DNA of 64,000 bases from DATJPR01 sp963811705. GTDB lineage: Bacteria > Bacteroidota > Ignavibacteria > UBA10030 > UBA6906. The position numbers and the translations under genes are program-made. The notes below the pieces were generated by a model. It ran no database searches. It was given only the letters and a program-made list of their open reading frames with translations, and was not told where the DNA came from. The stretch spans positions 493,382 through 557,381 of the forward strand of contig CAWESL010000003.1 in NCBI GenBank assembly GCA_963811705.1, read 5' to 3'. Shown in pieces: positions 1 through 9,389 of this stretch (position 1 is the first letter of the stretch; each line of letters opens with the position of its first letter).

Positions 1-1091
1 AGCGGCGTGGCGGTATCCGAAATGATCGCTTTCGTCGCGAGGGAGACGTTCAGGATCGGCACCAGCGCGGTCGTCCAATCGAGCGTCACCCCGGGCATCA
101 GTCCCACGAACGCCGGAACAATGACGACAATCATGGCCGGGCTGATGATGCTCTGTGCCTCTTTGTACGACTTTGCCATGATCGAGAGCGAAAGCAGGAC
201 ACCTGCGAAGAAAATCGTCAGCGGGAGCAGGAGCGAAAGAAGCAGCAGCGCCGACCGGAGCTGGAGAATCTCCATGACCGTTCTCATCAACTCGGGCGGT
301 ATTTCCTTGATCTGAATGATGCCGAGGTACATGCCGAAGAGCGCAACCACTGCCGTGGTGATCCCTGTCAGGATGACCACGCCGAACTTCCCGAGAAGAA
401 TTTCCAGCCTGCTCGCCGGCGACGTCAGCAGGGTTTCCAGCGTCCCCCGTTCCTTCTCTCCCGCGGCAAGATCGATTGCGGGGTACATGCTTCCCATGAA
501 ACAGAAGATGATGAAGAGATACGGGAGAAACCCACCGATGACTTCCGCAAGTCTTTCCTTCGCCGACGCAAGATTCACCTCGTGCACCTCAACGGGCTCG
601 ATCAATCGGGCGTCAATATGGAGTTTCTGGAGGCGCCGGGCCCTGAGCGTGTCGTCGTACGCCGTCAGGATTTGCCGTGCCCGGCTCGTTTCAATGTCAC
701 GCTGTTCCGTCGATTTGAAATACATCGACACATCGCCCCGTCCGAGACTGTCCACCATGCGGTCGAAGTCCGGCGCAAACGAGAAGTAGGCGTCCAGACT
801 GTCTTGTTCGAACCTCGCCCTTGCACTGTCCAGCGTGAGACCTTCGAGGACCCTGACCCGGGGATCGTTCCAAAGGATCTTTTGAAACTCCCCTGCATTG
901 CCGTAGGTCAGCAGACCAACCGTGAGGACCTTCCCCTTCGCCTTCTGAATCTGCGAAAGCATGATCCTCGACGAGATGCCGATCAGGAGCGGGAACAAAA
1001 GAAGCGGGATAATGATCATGCTCGCCAGCGTCCGACGATCGCGCAGGGTGTCCTTCAGTTCTTTCTTGAAAATCACGAGGATGGTTTTCAT
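1..1091 (-). CDS. ABC-2 type transporter permease (NatB-like), 3' end cut off
   Basis: The reading frame is open from an ATG at 1091 to the window edge, so about 363 residues are visible and the C-terminus is missing. It starts MKTILVIFKKELKDTLRDRR, followed by a hydrophobic segment (IIIPLLLFPLL), a long soluble loop, and then several membrane segments around the motif AAGEKERGTLETLL. That arrangement is typical of NatB/ABC-2 permeases, in which a large extracytoplasmic loop follows TM1. The ATG overlaps the stop codon of the ATPase gene by 4 bp (ATGA), so the two are translationally coupled subunits of one exporter. The substrate cannot be told from sequence; Na+ or drug export is only a family guess. 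Confidence 0.85.
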   Translation of the reverse strand, partial: MKTILVIFKKELKDTLRDRRTLASMIIIPLLLFPLLIGISSRIMLSQIQKAKGKVLTVGLLTYGNAGEFQKILWNDPRVRVLEGLTLDSARARFEQDSLDAYFSFAPDFDRMVDSLGRGDVSMYFKSTEQRDIETSRARQILTAYDDTLRARRLQKLHIDARLIEPVEVHEVNLASAKERLAEVIGGFLPYLFIIFCFMGSMYPAIDLAAGEKERGTLETLLTSPASRLEILLGKFGVVILTGITTAVVALFGMYLGIIQIKEIPPELMRTVMEILQLRSALLLLSLLLPLTIFFAGVLLSLSIMAKSYKEAQSIISPAMIVVIVPAFVGLMPGVTLDWTTALVPILNVSLATKAIISDTATP

Positions 1092-1858
1092 TGCGCGGTC
1101 TCCTGGACAAGTCGGATGAATTCCTCCTCCAGCGACGCCCCCTGCATCGTGCTGCGGAATGCTTCGTACGTCCCCGAGTAGCAGAGCTTTCCGTTATGGA
1201 TGATCGCAAGATCGTCGCTCAGCAGGCTCACCTCCCCCATCACATGCGTCGAAAACAACACCGTCTTCCCCTGCGCCCGGCAGGAGCGAATGAGGTCGAG
1301 AATATGCCGCGCCGTAATGACATCCAGACCGACCGTGGGTTCGTCAAAGATGATCACCTCCGGATCGTGGATCATCGTGCGGGCGATGGAGACCTTCTGC
1401 CGCATTCCCGTTGAAAGCTTGCCGATTCTCCGTTGCGCGAATTCATCGATCCCCAAAAGCGCGAACAACTCGTCGCGGCGCTTCTTGAAGGTGCCGGGTT
1501 CGACACTGTGCAGATCCGCATAGTATCGCACGACTTCGTCGGGCGTCAGGCGCTCGTAAAGGCGCGTGGTGCCCGTCAGGAATCCGATTTTTCTGCGAAC
1601 CTCTTGCGCCTGGTCGACCACATCGTCGCCGCAGACGGTAATCGAGCCGGACGTCGGTTTGAGCAGCGTCGCGATCATCCGCAGCGTCGTGGTCTTGCCT
1701 GCCCCGTTCGGCCCCAGGAGGGAGAAGACCCGCCCAGGCTTGCACGTAAAACTGATTCCGGCCACGGCCTCGACCGGGGAGCGATTCCCCGACGGATTCT
1801 CTTTCCGCTGCTGCCGATCGCGCGGAAAGGTTTTCCAAAGATCTGAGACGACAATCAT
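1088..1858 (-). CDS. ABC transporter ATP-binding protein (NatA-like)
   Basis: 256 residues. Walker A GPNGAGKT lies at 49-56, the signature LSTGMRQ at 148-154, and Walker B FDEP at 171-174 followed by TVGLD. It powers the export permease encoded directly downstream with a 4-bp overlap. The subfamily resembles NatA and other ABC-2 exporter ATPases (a single nucleotide-binding domain with no fused membrane domain). The ATG at 1858 is preceded by GGAG about 11 nt upstream. Function as an exporter ATPase is secure; the cargo is unknown. Confidence 0.92.
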   Translation of the reverse strand: MIVVSDLWKTFPRDRQQRKENPSGNRSPVEAVAGISFTCKPGRVFSLLGPNGAGKTTTLRMIATLLKPTSGSITVCGDDVVDQAQEVRRKIGFLTGTTRLYERLTPDEVVRYYADLHSVEPGTFKKRRDELFALLGIDEFAQRRIGKLSTGMRQKVSIARTMIHDPEVIIFDEPTVGLDVITARHILDLIRSCRAQGKTVLFSTHVMGEVSLLSDDLAIIHNGKLCYSGTYEAFRSTMQGASLEEEFIRLVQETAQ

Positions 1859-2137
1859 CGTAGAGTTCTCCGGAAGTGAAATGAGAACATGAGCGAACGG
1901 TGCCGGTCAGCGTTCAATGACAGAAGCGTGATCCCTTCCGACGACCAGCGATATCGGGAGGCCGATGCAAAGCACAGGCGTGGCGGTGACGACAGCGTAG
2001 ACGATCCCGGGCACCATGAAATGCCGGCGAAGGATTGGGAACCTCCCGTTCATCCACCTTCCGCCCGATAATGCCGCAGGTGCGAGCGCGGCAGTCGTGA
2101 GATCAAGCGTCCCTGCCATCAGTGCGGCTCATCCCCG

Positions 2138-2800
2138 TCACCCCTTTCCCCTGCGGGCGATGTCCGGGTTTTCGAGATAGGGCGTGTCATTTCCCATAAG
2201 GGCAACGGCGATCATCGCGCGCCCGATCGCTTCGAGAGTACAGACAAATTTCGGAAAAATTTTGCTCCACAGAGGATACCCCCAGCCGATCACCTTCGAA
2301 ATGACATAGGCGTTTTTGAGTCCGGCGATCGGCTTGATAAACCCCGGTCTGAACAGATACACCGCTTTGAAAGGCATGGCACGGAGATCGTTTTCCGTCT
2401 TCCCCTTCACGCGCGCCCACATGAGTCTTCCCTTCTCCGTGCTGTCTGTCCCTGCACCCGAGACATAGCAGAAGGTCATGTCAGGATTTTGCTTCACGAG
2501 CGTCTGTGCAGCGGCGAGCGTCAGATCATGCGTTACCCGTCGGTATTCCTCCTCTTGCATTCCTATCGATGAAACGCCGAGACAGAAGAAGCACGCGTTG
2601 TACCCGGCGCACTGGTGTTCGATCGCATTGAAATTGTAGAAGTCGGTGTGTACGATTTCTGTCATCCTGGGATGCACCACTCCGCATGACCTCCTCCCGA
2701 TGACAAGAACGGACTCGACATCAGGGTGATGAAGGGCGACGTGGAGAACCCCTTCGCCCACCATTCCTGTCGCACCAAAGAGAATCGCTCTGATCTTCAT
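2138..2800 (-). CDS. NAD(P)-binding Rossmann-fold protein (atypical SDR/HTATIP2-like)
   Basis: 220 residues. The N-terminal motif GATGMVG (9-15) is the dinucleotide-binding loop of NAD(P)H-binding/epimerase-like proteins. The YVSGAGTDS stretch followed by K in RVKGKTEND resembles the active-site region of atypical short-chain dehydrogenases of the HTATIP2/YtfG type. The substrate is unknown. It lies 64 bp downstream of the membrane-protein gene at 2865-3566 on the same strand, so the two may be co-transcribed. The full length matches the family. Confidence 0.8.
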   Translation of the reverse strand: MKIRAILFGATGMVGEGVLHVALHHPDVESVLVIGRRSCGVVHPRMTEIVHTDFYNFNAIEHQCAGYNACFFCLGVSSIGMQEEEYRRVTHDLTLAAAQTLVKQNPDMTFCYVSGAGTDSTEKGRLMWARVKGKTENDLRAMPFKAVYLFRPGFIKPIAGLKNAYVISKVIGWGYPLWSKIFPKFVCTLEAIGRAMIAVALMGNDTPYLENPDIARRGKG

Positions 2801-2864
2801 ATCCCACCATCCATTTCCCGGTTGCCATGGCTCTCTGTTCCGCGTCGGGCGGTCCCCGGCCGGT

Positions 2865-3566
2865 TCATTGCTGGGTGTTCTTTTCCTCGAGACTGCGGCC
2901 GAACCGGAATTCCATCATGATCAGTATCATCAGAATGCCGATGAGGAGATTCCACAACGTCCCCGCGATAATGCCTGCAGGGGTCAACACCCAGCCGGGG
3001 ATCACTGGCAGAAGTCCCGCCGAAACCACGCTGACAAGACAGTTCGCCCACAGAAGAGTCTTGATCACTCCCTGTCGGCCGTGCGCGTCGAACAACGGCG
3101 TGACAAATGCTGTCGCAATTCCGAGAATGCCGTAGCCGTACAATTCGAGCGCCCACCCGAGCGACCGTGGATTCGCCATCGTAAAAACGCCGACCATCGG
3201 GTCGACGGTAGAGAGCCATTGCGGGACAAAGGTGGTCTGGAGGACGTAGTTCAGAAAGACCAGCGAAGCGAAGATTCCCGTCAGCGTCACCGCAGTCACT
3301 TCAAGCGGCCGGAGCGGTTCGCGCCCGGTTCCATTGAGGGCCGACATCAGAAGAACGAACCCCCCGACAATCAGGAACCCGAACAGGTACGGGAGGGATT
3401 GAAGCCATGAGTAATGGCGGGCGTAGGTCCCGACGTCCTGCCAGGCCGGTTGGGGTGCGAAAACGTCGACGAGCCCGACAGCGACAGGTCCCGAGAGAAC
3501 GATGCCGCTCAGGATGATCGCAGCAGAAGCTGAGATATAGAGCGCCTTGCTATGGGAAACCAACAT
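2865..3566 (-). CDS. Multi-pass membrane protein of unknown function
   Basis: 233 residues with about six hydrophobic segments (for example ASAAIILSGIVLSG, LPYLFGFLIVGGFVLL, IAGTLWNLLIGILMILIMM). The overall pattern resembles DUF4386-type integral membrane proteins, but I see no diagnostic motif. The ATG at 3566 has a good purine-rich ribosome site (GGGTGAGGA). It is probably the first gene of a two-gene unit with the Rossmann reductase at 2138-2800. Confidence 0.7.
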   Translation of the reverse strand: MLVSHSKALYISASAAIILSGIVLSGPVAVGLVDVFAPQPAWQDVGTYARHYSWLQSLPYLFGFLIVGGFVLLMSALNGTGREPLRPLEVTAVTLTGIFASLVFLNYVLQTTFVPQWLSTVDPMVGVFTMANPRSLGWALELYGYGILGIATAFVTPLFDAHGRQGVIKTLLWANCLVSVVSAGLLPVIPGWVLTPAGIIAGTLWNLLIGILMILIMMEFRFGRSLEEKNTQQ

Positions 3567-3599
3567 ATGGTCCTCACCCTTCGTTCGATGGAGACAGAA

Positions 3600-3625
3600 A
3601 TCCCCGGCTCATTTTCGTCGGGGAT
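3600..3625 (-). terminator. Possible intrinsic terminator after the GH78 gene
   Basis: ATCCCCG and CGGGGAT form a 7-bp stem that overlaps the last codons of the rhamnosidase gene. On the minus strand it is followed by a short T-rich stretch. The U-tract is weak, so termination is only plausible. Confidence 0.35.
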
Positions 3626-6272
3626 AATCAAAGGTATACGCGCCTGAGCCGAGGCTGACGGTTCGGCCGCCATCGGGCAACACGACTTCCGCGCTGGTGT
3701 TGGGCGGGATCGTGATCGCGACATGCATCGCCCCGGCAACCACCCGCCACGACGACGCGATGGTCCCGTACATGGTCTTCAACCCGACAGATACGTTCGT
3801 GAAGTCTCCGCCGGGGAGCGGCGCGATGCGAAAGTGTCGATAGCCCGGAGAAGCAGGATCGATCTGAATTCCACCGGGAGTCCGGTACAGCCATTCGCCG
3901 ATCGCCCCGTACGCATAGTGATTGAAGGAATTCATTTCAGGATTCTGAAAACTCCCATCCGGACGTATCCCATCCCACCGTTCCCAGATGGTCGTGGCAC
4001 CTCGCGTCACCGGATAGAGCCAGGAGGGATACGTCTTCTGCAAGAGCAATGTGTAAGCGAGGTCGGCGTGTCCAAATCGGGTGAGCACCTGACACAAGTG
4101 CGGGGTGCCGAGAAAGCCCGTGGTCAGATGGTCACCGTACTCGTGGATGTTTTCGACGAGTCTACGCACCGCCTGATCGCGCAGCTCGGGGGGAAGCAAA
4201 TCGAAATCGAGGGCAAGCACATACGCCGTTTGCGTTCCGGAGACAAGATGGCCTCCAGGAGTAAGATACTCCTTCTGGAATGCGGAGCGGACCTCATCGA
4301 ACAGTCGTGCGTACTTGCGTTCGTCCGCGGTATTCCCAAGAACCTTCGCGGCTTCGGCCAGGATCTCCGTCGAATGCGCAAAGTACGCCTGGGCGATGAG
4401 GTACTTGTCCGTCACTGCGGACCTTCCATCATTGTCGTCGCGGGGACGATAGAATAACCAGTCGCCGAAGTGTGAACCGGTATTCCAGAGGAAGTGCTCG
4501 CTCTTCCCTTCCATGTACCCGACCCATGCCTTCATGCTCGGGTACTGCTGTTCGAGGAGGCGCGTATCGCCGTAAGCAAGGTACATGTTCCAGGGGATCA
4601 CCGTGGAGGCATCCGACCATCCCGCGGAGGCCGCCCAGCTGGTATCCAGCACGTTGGGGATGACATACGGCACCGAGCCGTCCCTGTTCTGGTCGACAGC
4701 GAGGTCGCGCAGCCATTTCGAGAAAAATCCGGCCACCTGCATGTTCAACGCGGCCGTGCTCGAAAACACCTGCGCGTCTCCCGTCCATCCCAGACGCTCG
4801 TCCCTCTGCGGACAGTCCGTCGGGACATCAAGGAAATTGCCCTTTTGTCCCCACCGGATGTTGTGATAAAGTTGATTCACCAGAGAATCCGAACAGGAGA
4901 ATGTCCCCGTCTGTTCGAGATCGGAATACAGTGCCACGGCGGAAATGTCGTCGGGCGAAAGCGTCCCGGGGTATCCGCTGACCTTTACATACCGAAAACC
5001 GAAAAACGTGAAGTGCGGCTCAAGGGTCTCCGCGCGCTCGCCGTTCAGAATATATATCGCTTCCTGCCTTGCCGACCGGAGGTTGTCAACGTAGAGTTTT
5101 CCCGTGCCGTCCAGCACTTCGCCATGGCGAATGACCACCGAATCGCCTGCAGTCCCATGCGCCTTCAGGACAACCCAGCCCACGAGGTTCTGTCCAAAAT
5201 CCACAATGGCGCCTCCGTCACCCGCCATGGTGATGCGAACGGGATGGAAGACCTCATGCTTGCGGATCGGCGGCGAAACCGGGGCGACGAGATGTTCTTT
5301 GGGAGCGTCCACCTCCCGGACACTCGACCAGGATCCATCATTGAACATCGGGGCATCCCAGCCGGGTTGTTCCCGCCGCGCATCGTATGTCTCCCCGAGA
5401 TAGATTTCCGACATGCGGACCGGTCCTGTCGATGCCTTCCAACTCCGGTCGGAAACGAGGGTGTCCCGGCTTCCGTCCGCATAAACAACCGTAAGCTGGA
5501 GCAACAGGGCGAGGTTCTTTCCGTAGAAATTTTTCGTCCCATTGAATCCGATGAACCCGCGATACCATCCGTCGCCAAGCGTCGCCCCGATGGCATTCCT
5601 CCCTCTGGCCAACATGCGGGTAACATCGTACACCTGGTACTGCAGACGCTTGTTGTAGCTTGTCCATCCCGGCGTCAGGTAATCACCTCCCACACGTTCT
5701 CCATCGATCCTTGCCTCGTACACACCGTGACTGGTGACAAACAGTCGTGCTGAGACAACGGAGTCTCGAAGGCGGAATTCCCTTCGGAACATGATTGCGG
5801 GGCCGCCGCTGGTGTCAGCGATCAGATCCGCCTCAATCCACTTCGCCTTCCAATCCGCAGGGGAGAAAAGTCCCATCTCCCAATAATTGATCGCACTCCA
5901 CGCTGACATGTTCCCTTTGTTGTCCCCTACCCGGACCTCCCAGGCATAGCGGCCTCCCGGGGACAATGGTCGTCCACCGTAGGGGATGTTGACCGACTGG
6001 TCTGACATCACCTTGCCGGATTCCCATACATTTACACGGTGAGTGGCATCCTGGAACACTCGCACCTCATACGAGGTTTGAAGGACATCGTGCTGTTCTG
6101 TGATCAGGCTCCAGCTGAGTCTCGGGATCTTTGCCCCGACGGCAATGGGATTTGTCTGATATTCGCAGGTGAGGTCGCCGACCTTCAGAGTCTGGGAACG
6201 CAAGGGGCAGGAGAGTGCCACGAGCAACACGAGGGCCACGATTCGCAATGCGGAACCTCCAGATGGACGCAA
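3609..6272 (-). CDS. Secreted alpha-L-rhamnosidase, GH78
   Basis: 887 residues. The N-terminus has a signal peptide (basic start, then RIVALVLLVALSCPLRSQ). An N-terminal Ig-like domain (NPIAVGAKIPRLSW) comes next, followed by the Bac_rhamnosid_N beta-sandwich (roughly 150-320) and the (alpha/alpha)6 catalytic barrel (roughly 450-800). The barrel contains the GH78 hallmark DCPQRDERLGWTGDAQ, with the catalytic acid in DERLGW. A second acidic residue lies in the later segment TIWERWDG, at the expected general-base position. A C-terminal beta-sandwich finishes the protein. It would release terminal alpha-L-rhamnose from plant rhamnogalacturonan or glycosides in the periplasm or outside. The GH127 enzyme at 37803-40517 suggests the same plant-glycan diet. 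Confidence 0.95.
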   Translation of the reverse strand: MRPSGGSALRIVALVLLVALSCPLRSQTLKVGDLTCEYQTNPIAVGAKIPRLSWSLITEQHDVLQTSYEVRVFQDATHRVNVWESGKVMSDQSVNIPYGGRPLSPGGRYAWEVRVGDNKGNMSAWSAINYWEMGLFSPADWKAKWIEADLIADTSGGPAIMFRREFRLRDSVVSARLFVTSHGVYEARIDGERVGGDYLTPGWTSYNKRLQYQVYDVTRMLARGRNAIGATLGDGWYRGFIGFNGTKNFYGKNLALLLQLTVVYADGSRDTLVSDRSWKASTGPVRMSEIYLGETYDARREQPGWDAPMFNDGSWSSVREVDAPKEHLVAPVSPPIRKHEVFHPVRITMAGDGGAIVDFGQNLVGWVVLKAHGTAGDSVVIRHGEVLDGTGKLYVDNLRSARQEAIYILNGERAETLEPHFTFFGFRYVKVSGYPGTLSPDDISAVALYSDLEQTGTFSCSDSLVNQLYHNIRWGQKGNFLDVPTDCPQRDERLGWTGDAQVFSSTAALNMQVAGFFSKWLRDLAVDQNRDGSVPYVIPNVLDTSWAASAGWSDASTVIPWNMYLAYGDTRLLEQQYPSMKAWVGYMEGKSEHFLWNTGSHFGDWLFYRPRDDNDGRSAVTDKYLIAQAYFAHSTEILAEAAKVLGNTADERKYARLFDEVRSAFQKEYLTPGGHLVSGTQTAYVLALDFDLLPPELRDQAVRRLVENIHEYGDHLTTGFLGTPHLCQVLTRFGHADLAYTLLLQKTYPSWLYPVTRGATTIWERWDGIRPDGSFQNPEMNSFNHYAYGAIGEWLYRTPGGIQIDPASPGYRHFRIAPLPGGDFTNVSVGLKTMYGTIASSWRVVAGAMHVAITIPPNTSAEVVLPDGGRTVSLGSGAYTFDYPRRK

Positions 6273-6339
6273 TGATGCGGGAAGCGGGAGTGAGACAGGC
6301 AGGGAGTAATGTCGGGAGAATTTTGATGATGGTCAATTA

Positions 6340-6756
6340 TTAGACCATATCCGTCCCGTAGGGGTTATAAATGAGGACCCGCCAGGTGCCGTCGGATTGC
6401 TTCCGGAGAACATCGGCAGACGTTGCGGACCGCTCGAAGGACTTGCCGTCGGGGCCCGTTACATTCAACGTCCAGCGGGAGACATGGAGAGCGATAGGAC
6501 CGGATTCAATTATCTTTTGCGCGACACGCGTGAGGGCGGGCTTCAGCGCGAAGAATCCGGCGTACGCTTCGCGAATCGCCGCATGACCCCGTGCGGTTTG
6601 ACCTGCCTGTCCGCCCATGGCCTGCACAACAAGGACGGCCTCAGACTCAAAATAGCGGAGCATCCCGCCGATGTCCCCCCGATTGATTGCTGCGGTGAGG
6701 TTGGCGATCGTGTCCAACGGACCGCCCTGGGGACCTCCTGAATGCGTCTGTTCCAT
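6340..6756 (-). CDS. SnoaL/DUF4440-like NTF2-fold protein
   Basis: 138 residues. The pattern of an N-terminal helix pair (LDTIANLTAAINRGDIGGMLRYFESEAVLVV), GHAAIREAYAGFFALKP, and a C-terminal sheet ending in WRVLIYNPYG matches NTF2-fold proteins of the SnoaL/DUF4440 type, often of unknown enzymatic role. A strong ribosome site (GGAGG 6 nt upstream) supports the ATG at 6756. It is a single gene between the rhamnosidase and the ECF42-associated block, and has no ECF42-type promoter in its upstream region. Confidence 0.75.
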   Translation of the reverse strand: MEQTHSGGPQGGPLDTIANLTAAINRGDIGGMLRYFESEAVLVVQAMGGQAGQTARGHAAIREAYAGFFALKPALTRVAQKIIESGPIALHVSRWTLNVTGPDGKSFERSATSADVLRKQSDGTWRVLIYNPYGTDMV

Positions 6757-7074
6757 ACAACCTCCGTTTAATCCAATATTCTCTCTTCATTGTACCCTCC
6801 CGGTCGGGGCCGGATACGGCTTTTGGCCAACACATTGGAGAGGAAGACCCCCCTCCGCGAAAAATCTTATATGCGCCGTCACTTTACGGAGAAAAGAAAT
6901 GCGGACCTGCGGTGAGGAACAAAATCCACGCGCGGCAAGAATTCTGATTTCGACGCATGGCGGAAAACCAATCGTTCGGGTTCCCTGACCTCGCGATCCG
7001 ACGCGCCAGTCCTTGCGGCTGCCGTTTCCGACACGCCGGATTCCCGTCGCTGATGCACCGTTCGCGTTCCCTCC
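6757..7074. other. Intergenic region, no gene seen
   Basis: About 318 bp between the NTF2-fold gene and the double VOC gene. It holds the ribosome site of the former. I see no supported coding frame, repeat or clear terminator in it. Confidence 0.5.
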
Positions 7075-7956
7075 CTACGCCTGGTCGTGCGCCCGCCGCA
7101 GGGTCTGAATATCAAGCTTCGTCATTTTCAGCATGGCGTGCATGACACGGTTCGCCTTTGATGGGTCTGGATCGTGCAGCAATTTCCCAAGTACAGAGGG
7201 GACGATCTGCCAGGACACGCCGAATTTGTCCTTCAACCAGCCGCACTGGCTTGTCGCTCCTCCGGCGGAAAGTTTTTCCCAGAACTCATCGACTTCTTCC
7301 TGCGACCCGCAGTCCACGAAGAAAGAGAACGCCTCGGTGAATGTAAACTTATGCGGGCCATGACTGTCCATGGCCATAAGTCGCTCGCCTCCCAGGGAAA
7401 ATACCGCATGTTTGACCGTGCCTTCCGGCTCGCGGTCTCCTTTCTCATTTCGAACGATCCGCTGGATGCCGGAATTCTTGAAGATCGATGTGTAGAACTT
7501 AATCGCCTCCTCGGTTCTCCCGGCCTGATTCCCGACATACATCAGGAATGGGGTAACGTCCTGCTTTTGTCCGGTGAGGTTCAACTGCCAGGATAGACCG
7601 AATTTGTCTTGAATCCAGCCGAACCGTTCGCTGAAAGGATATTTCTCAATCTCCATGAGGGGGGTTCCACCGGTTGATAGTGTCGTCCACAGGGTGTCAA
7701 TTTCGTCACGCGTTTCGCAATTGACATACAAGGAGATCGATGGGGTGAACTTGAAGATCGGACCTCCGTTCAGCGCGGAAATATCCCGACCCGCCAGCCG
7801 GAAGGATCCGGTCATCACCGTGCCTTTCTTCCCCGGTCCGGCCTCCCCGTAGCGTACAACATTTCCCACCTTTGAATTCTTGAACGCAGACGTGTAGAAG
7901 GCCATCGCCTCTTCGGCGTTGCTGTCAAACCACAGGAATGGGGTGATCTTTTGCAT
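7075..7956 (-). CDS. Tandem VOC-domain protein (PhnB/3-dmu-9_3-mt type)
   Basis: 293 residues made of two glyoxalase-superfamily modules. Both open with the same pattern: KITPFLWFDSNAEEAMAFYTSAFKNS at the N-terminus and VTPFLMYVGNQAGRTEEAIKFYTSIFKNSG from about residue 135. Each ends with a KDKFGVSWQ/QDKFGLSWQ motif. This is the 3-demethylubiquinone-9 3-methyltransferase-like or PhnB subfamily, whose biochemical role is usually unknown. It is the last gene of the run of DGPF and VOC genes downstream of the ECF42-type promoter at about 9.9 kb, 54 bp after the DUF1801 gene, so it may be in the same operon. Confidence 0.85.
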   Translation of the reverse strand: MQKITPFLWFDSNAEEAMAFYTSAFKNSKVGNVVRYGEAGPGKKGTVMTGSFRLAGRDISALNGGPIFKFTPSISLYVNCETRDEIDTLWTTLSTGGTPLMEIEKYPFSERFGWIQDKFGLSWQLNLTGQKQDVTPFLMYVGNQAGRTEEAIKFYTSIFKNSGIQRIVRNEKGDREPEGTVKHAVFSLGGERLMAMDSHGPHKFTFTEAFSFFVDCGSQEEVDEFWEKLSAGGATSQCGWLKDKFGVSWQIVPSVLGKLLHDPDPSKANRVMHAMLKMTKLDIQTLRRAHDQA

Positions 7957-8010
7957 GAGGCCTCCTGCCTTCGTTGCATAGGGATATTGCGGACGTGTTA
8001 CATCCCCGGA

Positions 8011-8427
8011 TTATTCCGGAGAACGGCGAGACGTCTTCTTCAAGTTCGCCTTCGCCTTGAAACGTATAATCTTCCGAATAAGGTCCATCGGGAGCGGCTC
8101 TGCAATCGGAAACTGGATGGAACCTTTCGCATTCTTATACTTCGTGATGTTCTTTTTGAACAGAGCGACAGCGGCCGCACCCGGGTAAAAGCCAATGTGG
8201 TTCGTGTGTGCAGCAAAATATATCACGTTGCCGTTCAAAAAGTATGCAGGCATTCGATAGCTCAAGCGTTCTTCAGCGTCAGAAGCTTCTTCTTTCACGA
8301 CACGTCTCAGCTGCGTGAGCTTTTTGCGCACAGGTGCGGGACGGGCATCGATGTAGTCATCAACGGTCGCGTACGCCTTCCCCTTTTCCATGGCGACTCC
8401 TTTGATCTGGGTTTCAACGCCGGTCAC
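8011..8427 (-). CDS. DUF1801 (YdhG-like) protein
   Basis: 138 residues. TVDDYIDARPAPVRKKLTQLRRVV, then SYRMPAYFLNG and HIGFYPG, are characteristic of DUF1801 proteins, which share a fold with frataxin-like iron chaperones. The ATG at 8427 overlaps the stop of the upstream DGPF gene by 4 bp (ATGA), which argues for translational coupling. A second ATG (residue 13, MEKGKAY) also fits the family start. The function is unknown. DUF1801 genes are common companions of DGPF/VOC gene sets. Confidence 0.82.
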   Translation of the reverse strand: MTGVETQIKGVAMEKGKAYATVDDYIDARPAPVRKKLTQLRRVVKEEASDAEERLSYRMPAYFLNGNVIYFAAHTNHIGFYPGAAAVALFKKNITKYKNAKGSIQFPIAEPLPMDLIRKIIRFKAKANLKKTSRRSPE

Positions 8428-8804
8428 TGCACCGGTGCATAGCGGCCGTCCTCTCTGAGTTCTTCCTCGATCGGGCGGATTTCAATACTCCCAAAGCGCG
8501 CCGACGGCCAGCGCGAGGCGACCTGAATCGCCTCGTTGAGGTCTCTGGCGTTGATCAGGAAAAACCCTCCAAGGGTCTCCTTCGTTTCGGCAAATGGGCC
8601 ATCGGTCACCGAAAGAGTACTGTTTCGCACGCGGACGGTCATTGCTGTTTGCGTGCTCTGGAGGGCCTCGGCCGAGAGGAAGTGGCCTCCTCTACGGAGC
8701 TCTTCAACATAGCTGAGGGTCTCCCCTCGCAGGGAATCCCACTCGGCTTTCGACAACACCCTGAGCTTATGCTCTTCTTCGTATGCGAGGCAAAGATATT
8801 TCAT
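8424..8804 (-). CDS. DGPF/YCII-related protein
   Basis: 126 residues. It starts MKYLCLAYEEE and carries the hallmark DGPFAETKETLGGFFLI, a YCII-related ferredoxin-like fold whose name derives from the Asp-Gly-Pro-Phe motif. DGPF proteins are the typical genomic partners of ECF42 sigma factors. This is one of four in the window. It overlaps the DUF1801 gene downstream by 4 bp and follows the VOC gene after an 80-bp gap that contains a palindromic repeat. No biochemical activity is established. Confidence 0.87.
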   Translation of the reverse strand: MKYLCLAYEEEHKLRVLSKAEWDSLRGETLSYVEELRRGGHFLSAEALQSTQTAMTVRVRNSTLSVTDGPFAETKETLGGFFLINARDLNEAIQVASRWPSARFGSIEIRPIEEELREDGRYAPVQ

Positions 8805-8844
8805 GGTGAACCTCGTGTGGCGACTCTTGGCATCCGCGAACGCT

Positions 8845-8883
8845 CCCCTCTCTTTTCCTCAGAGAGGGGGCCGGGGGTGAGTT
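8845..8883. repeat. Palindromic (REP-like) intergenic element, copy 1
   Basis: CCCCTCTCT (8845-8853) pairs with AGAGAGGGG (8861-8869) and is followed by CCGGGGGTGAGTT. The element starts 1-2 nt beyond the stop codon of the VOC gene. The same unit occurs as an inverted pair at 21233-21341. It may act as a processing or termination hairpin inside the operon. Confidence 0.65.
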
Positions 8884-8884
8884 G

Positions 8885-9313
8885 TCACTTCTTTGGATAC
8901 GTATAGCTCACCATCCAATTGATCCCAAATTTGTCGGTGGTCATCCCAAAGTACGCCCCCCAGAACGTATCCGCCAGCGGCATCGTTACCTTCCCCCCCG
9001 CCGAAAGGCCCTTGAAATACTTTTCCGCCTCACTCTTGCTTTCCACTTCCACCGAAAGTTGGAAATTGTTCCCTGACGTGAGTTTGAAACCCTGCGACTC
9101 CAGCGCGTCCGTAGCCATGAGAATGTTTCCTTTCCCAATCGGCAGCGAGACGTGCATGAGTTTCTCCGCTTCGGCCTTGGACATTTTCCCCCCTTCCGGC
9201 GTATCCTTGAACCGCGTGAGGTTGATGAATTCACCCCCGAACACCGATTTGTAGAAGTTGAACGCCTCTTCCGTCGTGCCGGCGAAATTCAAGTATGGAT
9301 TGATTGTCGGCAT
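8885..9313 (-). CDS. VOC-family protein (PhnB-like)
   Basis: 142 residues from the ATG at 9313, chosen because AAGGAGGG lies just upstream; an upstream in-frame start at 9340 lacks this. TINPYLNFAGTTEEAFNFYKSVFGG and the C-terminal FWGAYFGMTTDKFGINWM are typical of the PhnB branch of the glyoxalase superfamily. It is the second gene of the probable ECF42-driven operon, between two DGPF genes. The substrate is unknown. Confidence 0.85.
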   Translation of the reverse strand: MPTINPYLNFAGTTEEAFNFYKSVFGGEFINLTRFKDTPEGGKMSKAEAEKLMHVSLPIGKGNILMATDALESQGFKLTSGNNFQLSVEVESKSEAEKYFKGLSAGGKVTMPLADTFWGAYFGMTTDKFGINWMVSYTYPKK

Positions 9314-9389
9314 AGCACCCTCCTTGTGATTGCACTGCACTGGCTACCAGGACCTCTTCCGATACCATCGCAACACCGCCTGTTTAGAC

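Noticed and set aside
1907..2119. Open frame of 70 codons between the ABC and reductase genes
   Set aside because: No family resemblance, no convincing ribosome site; possibly a relic but nothing supports a gene.
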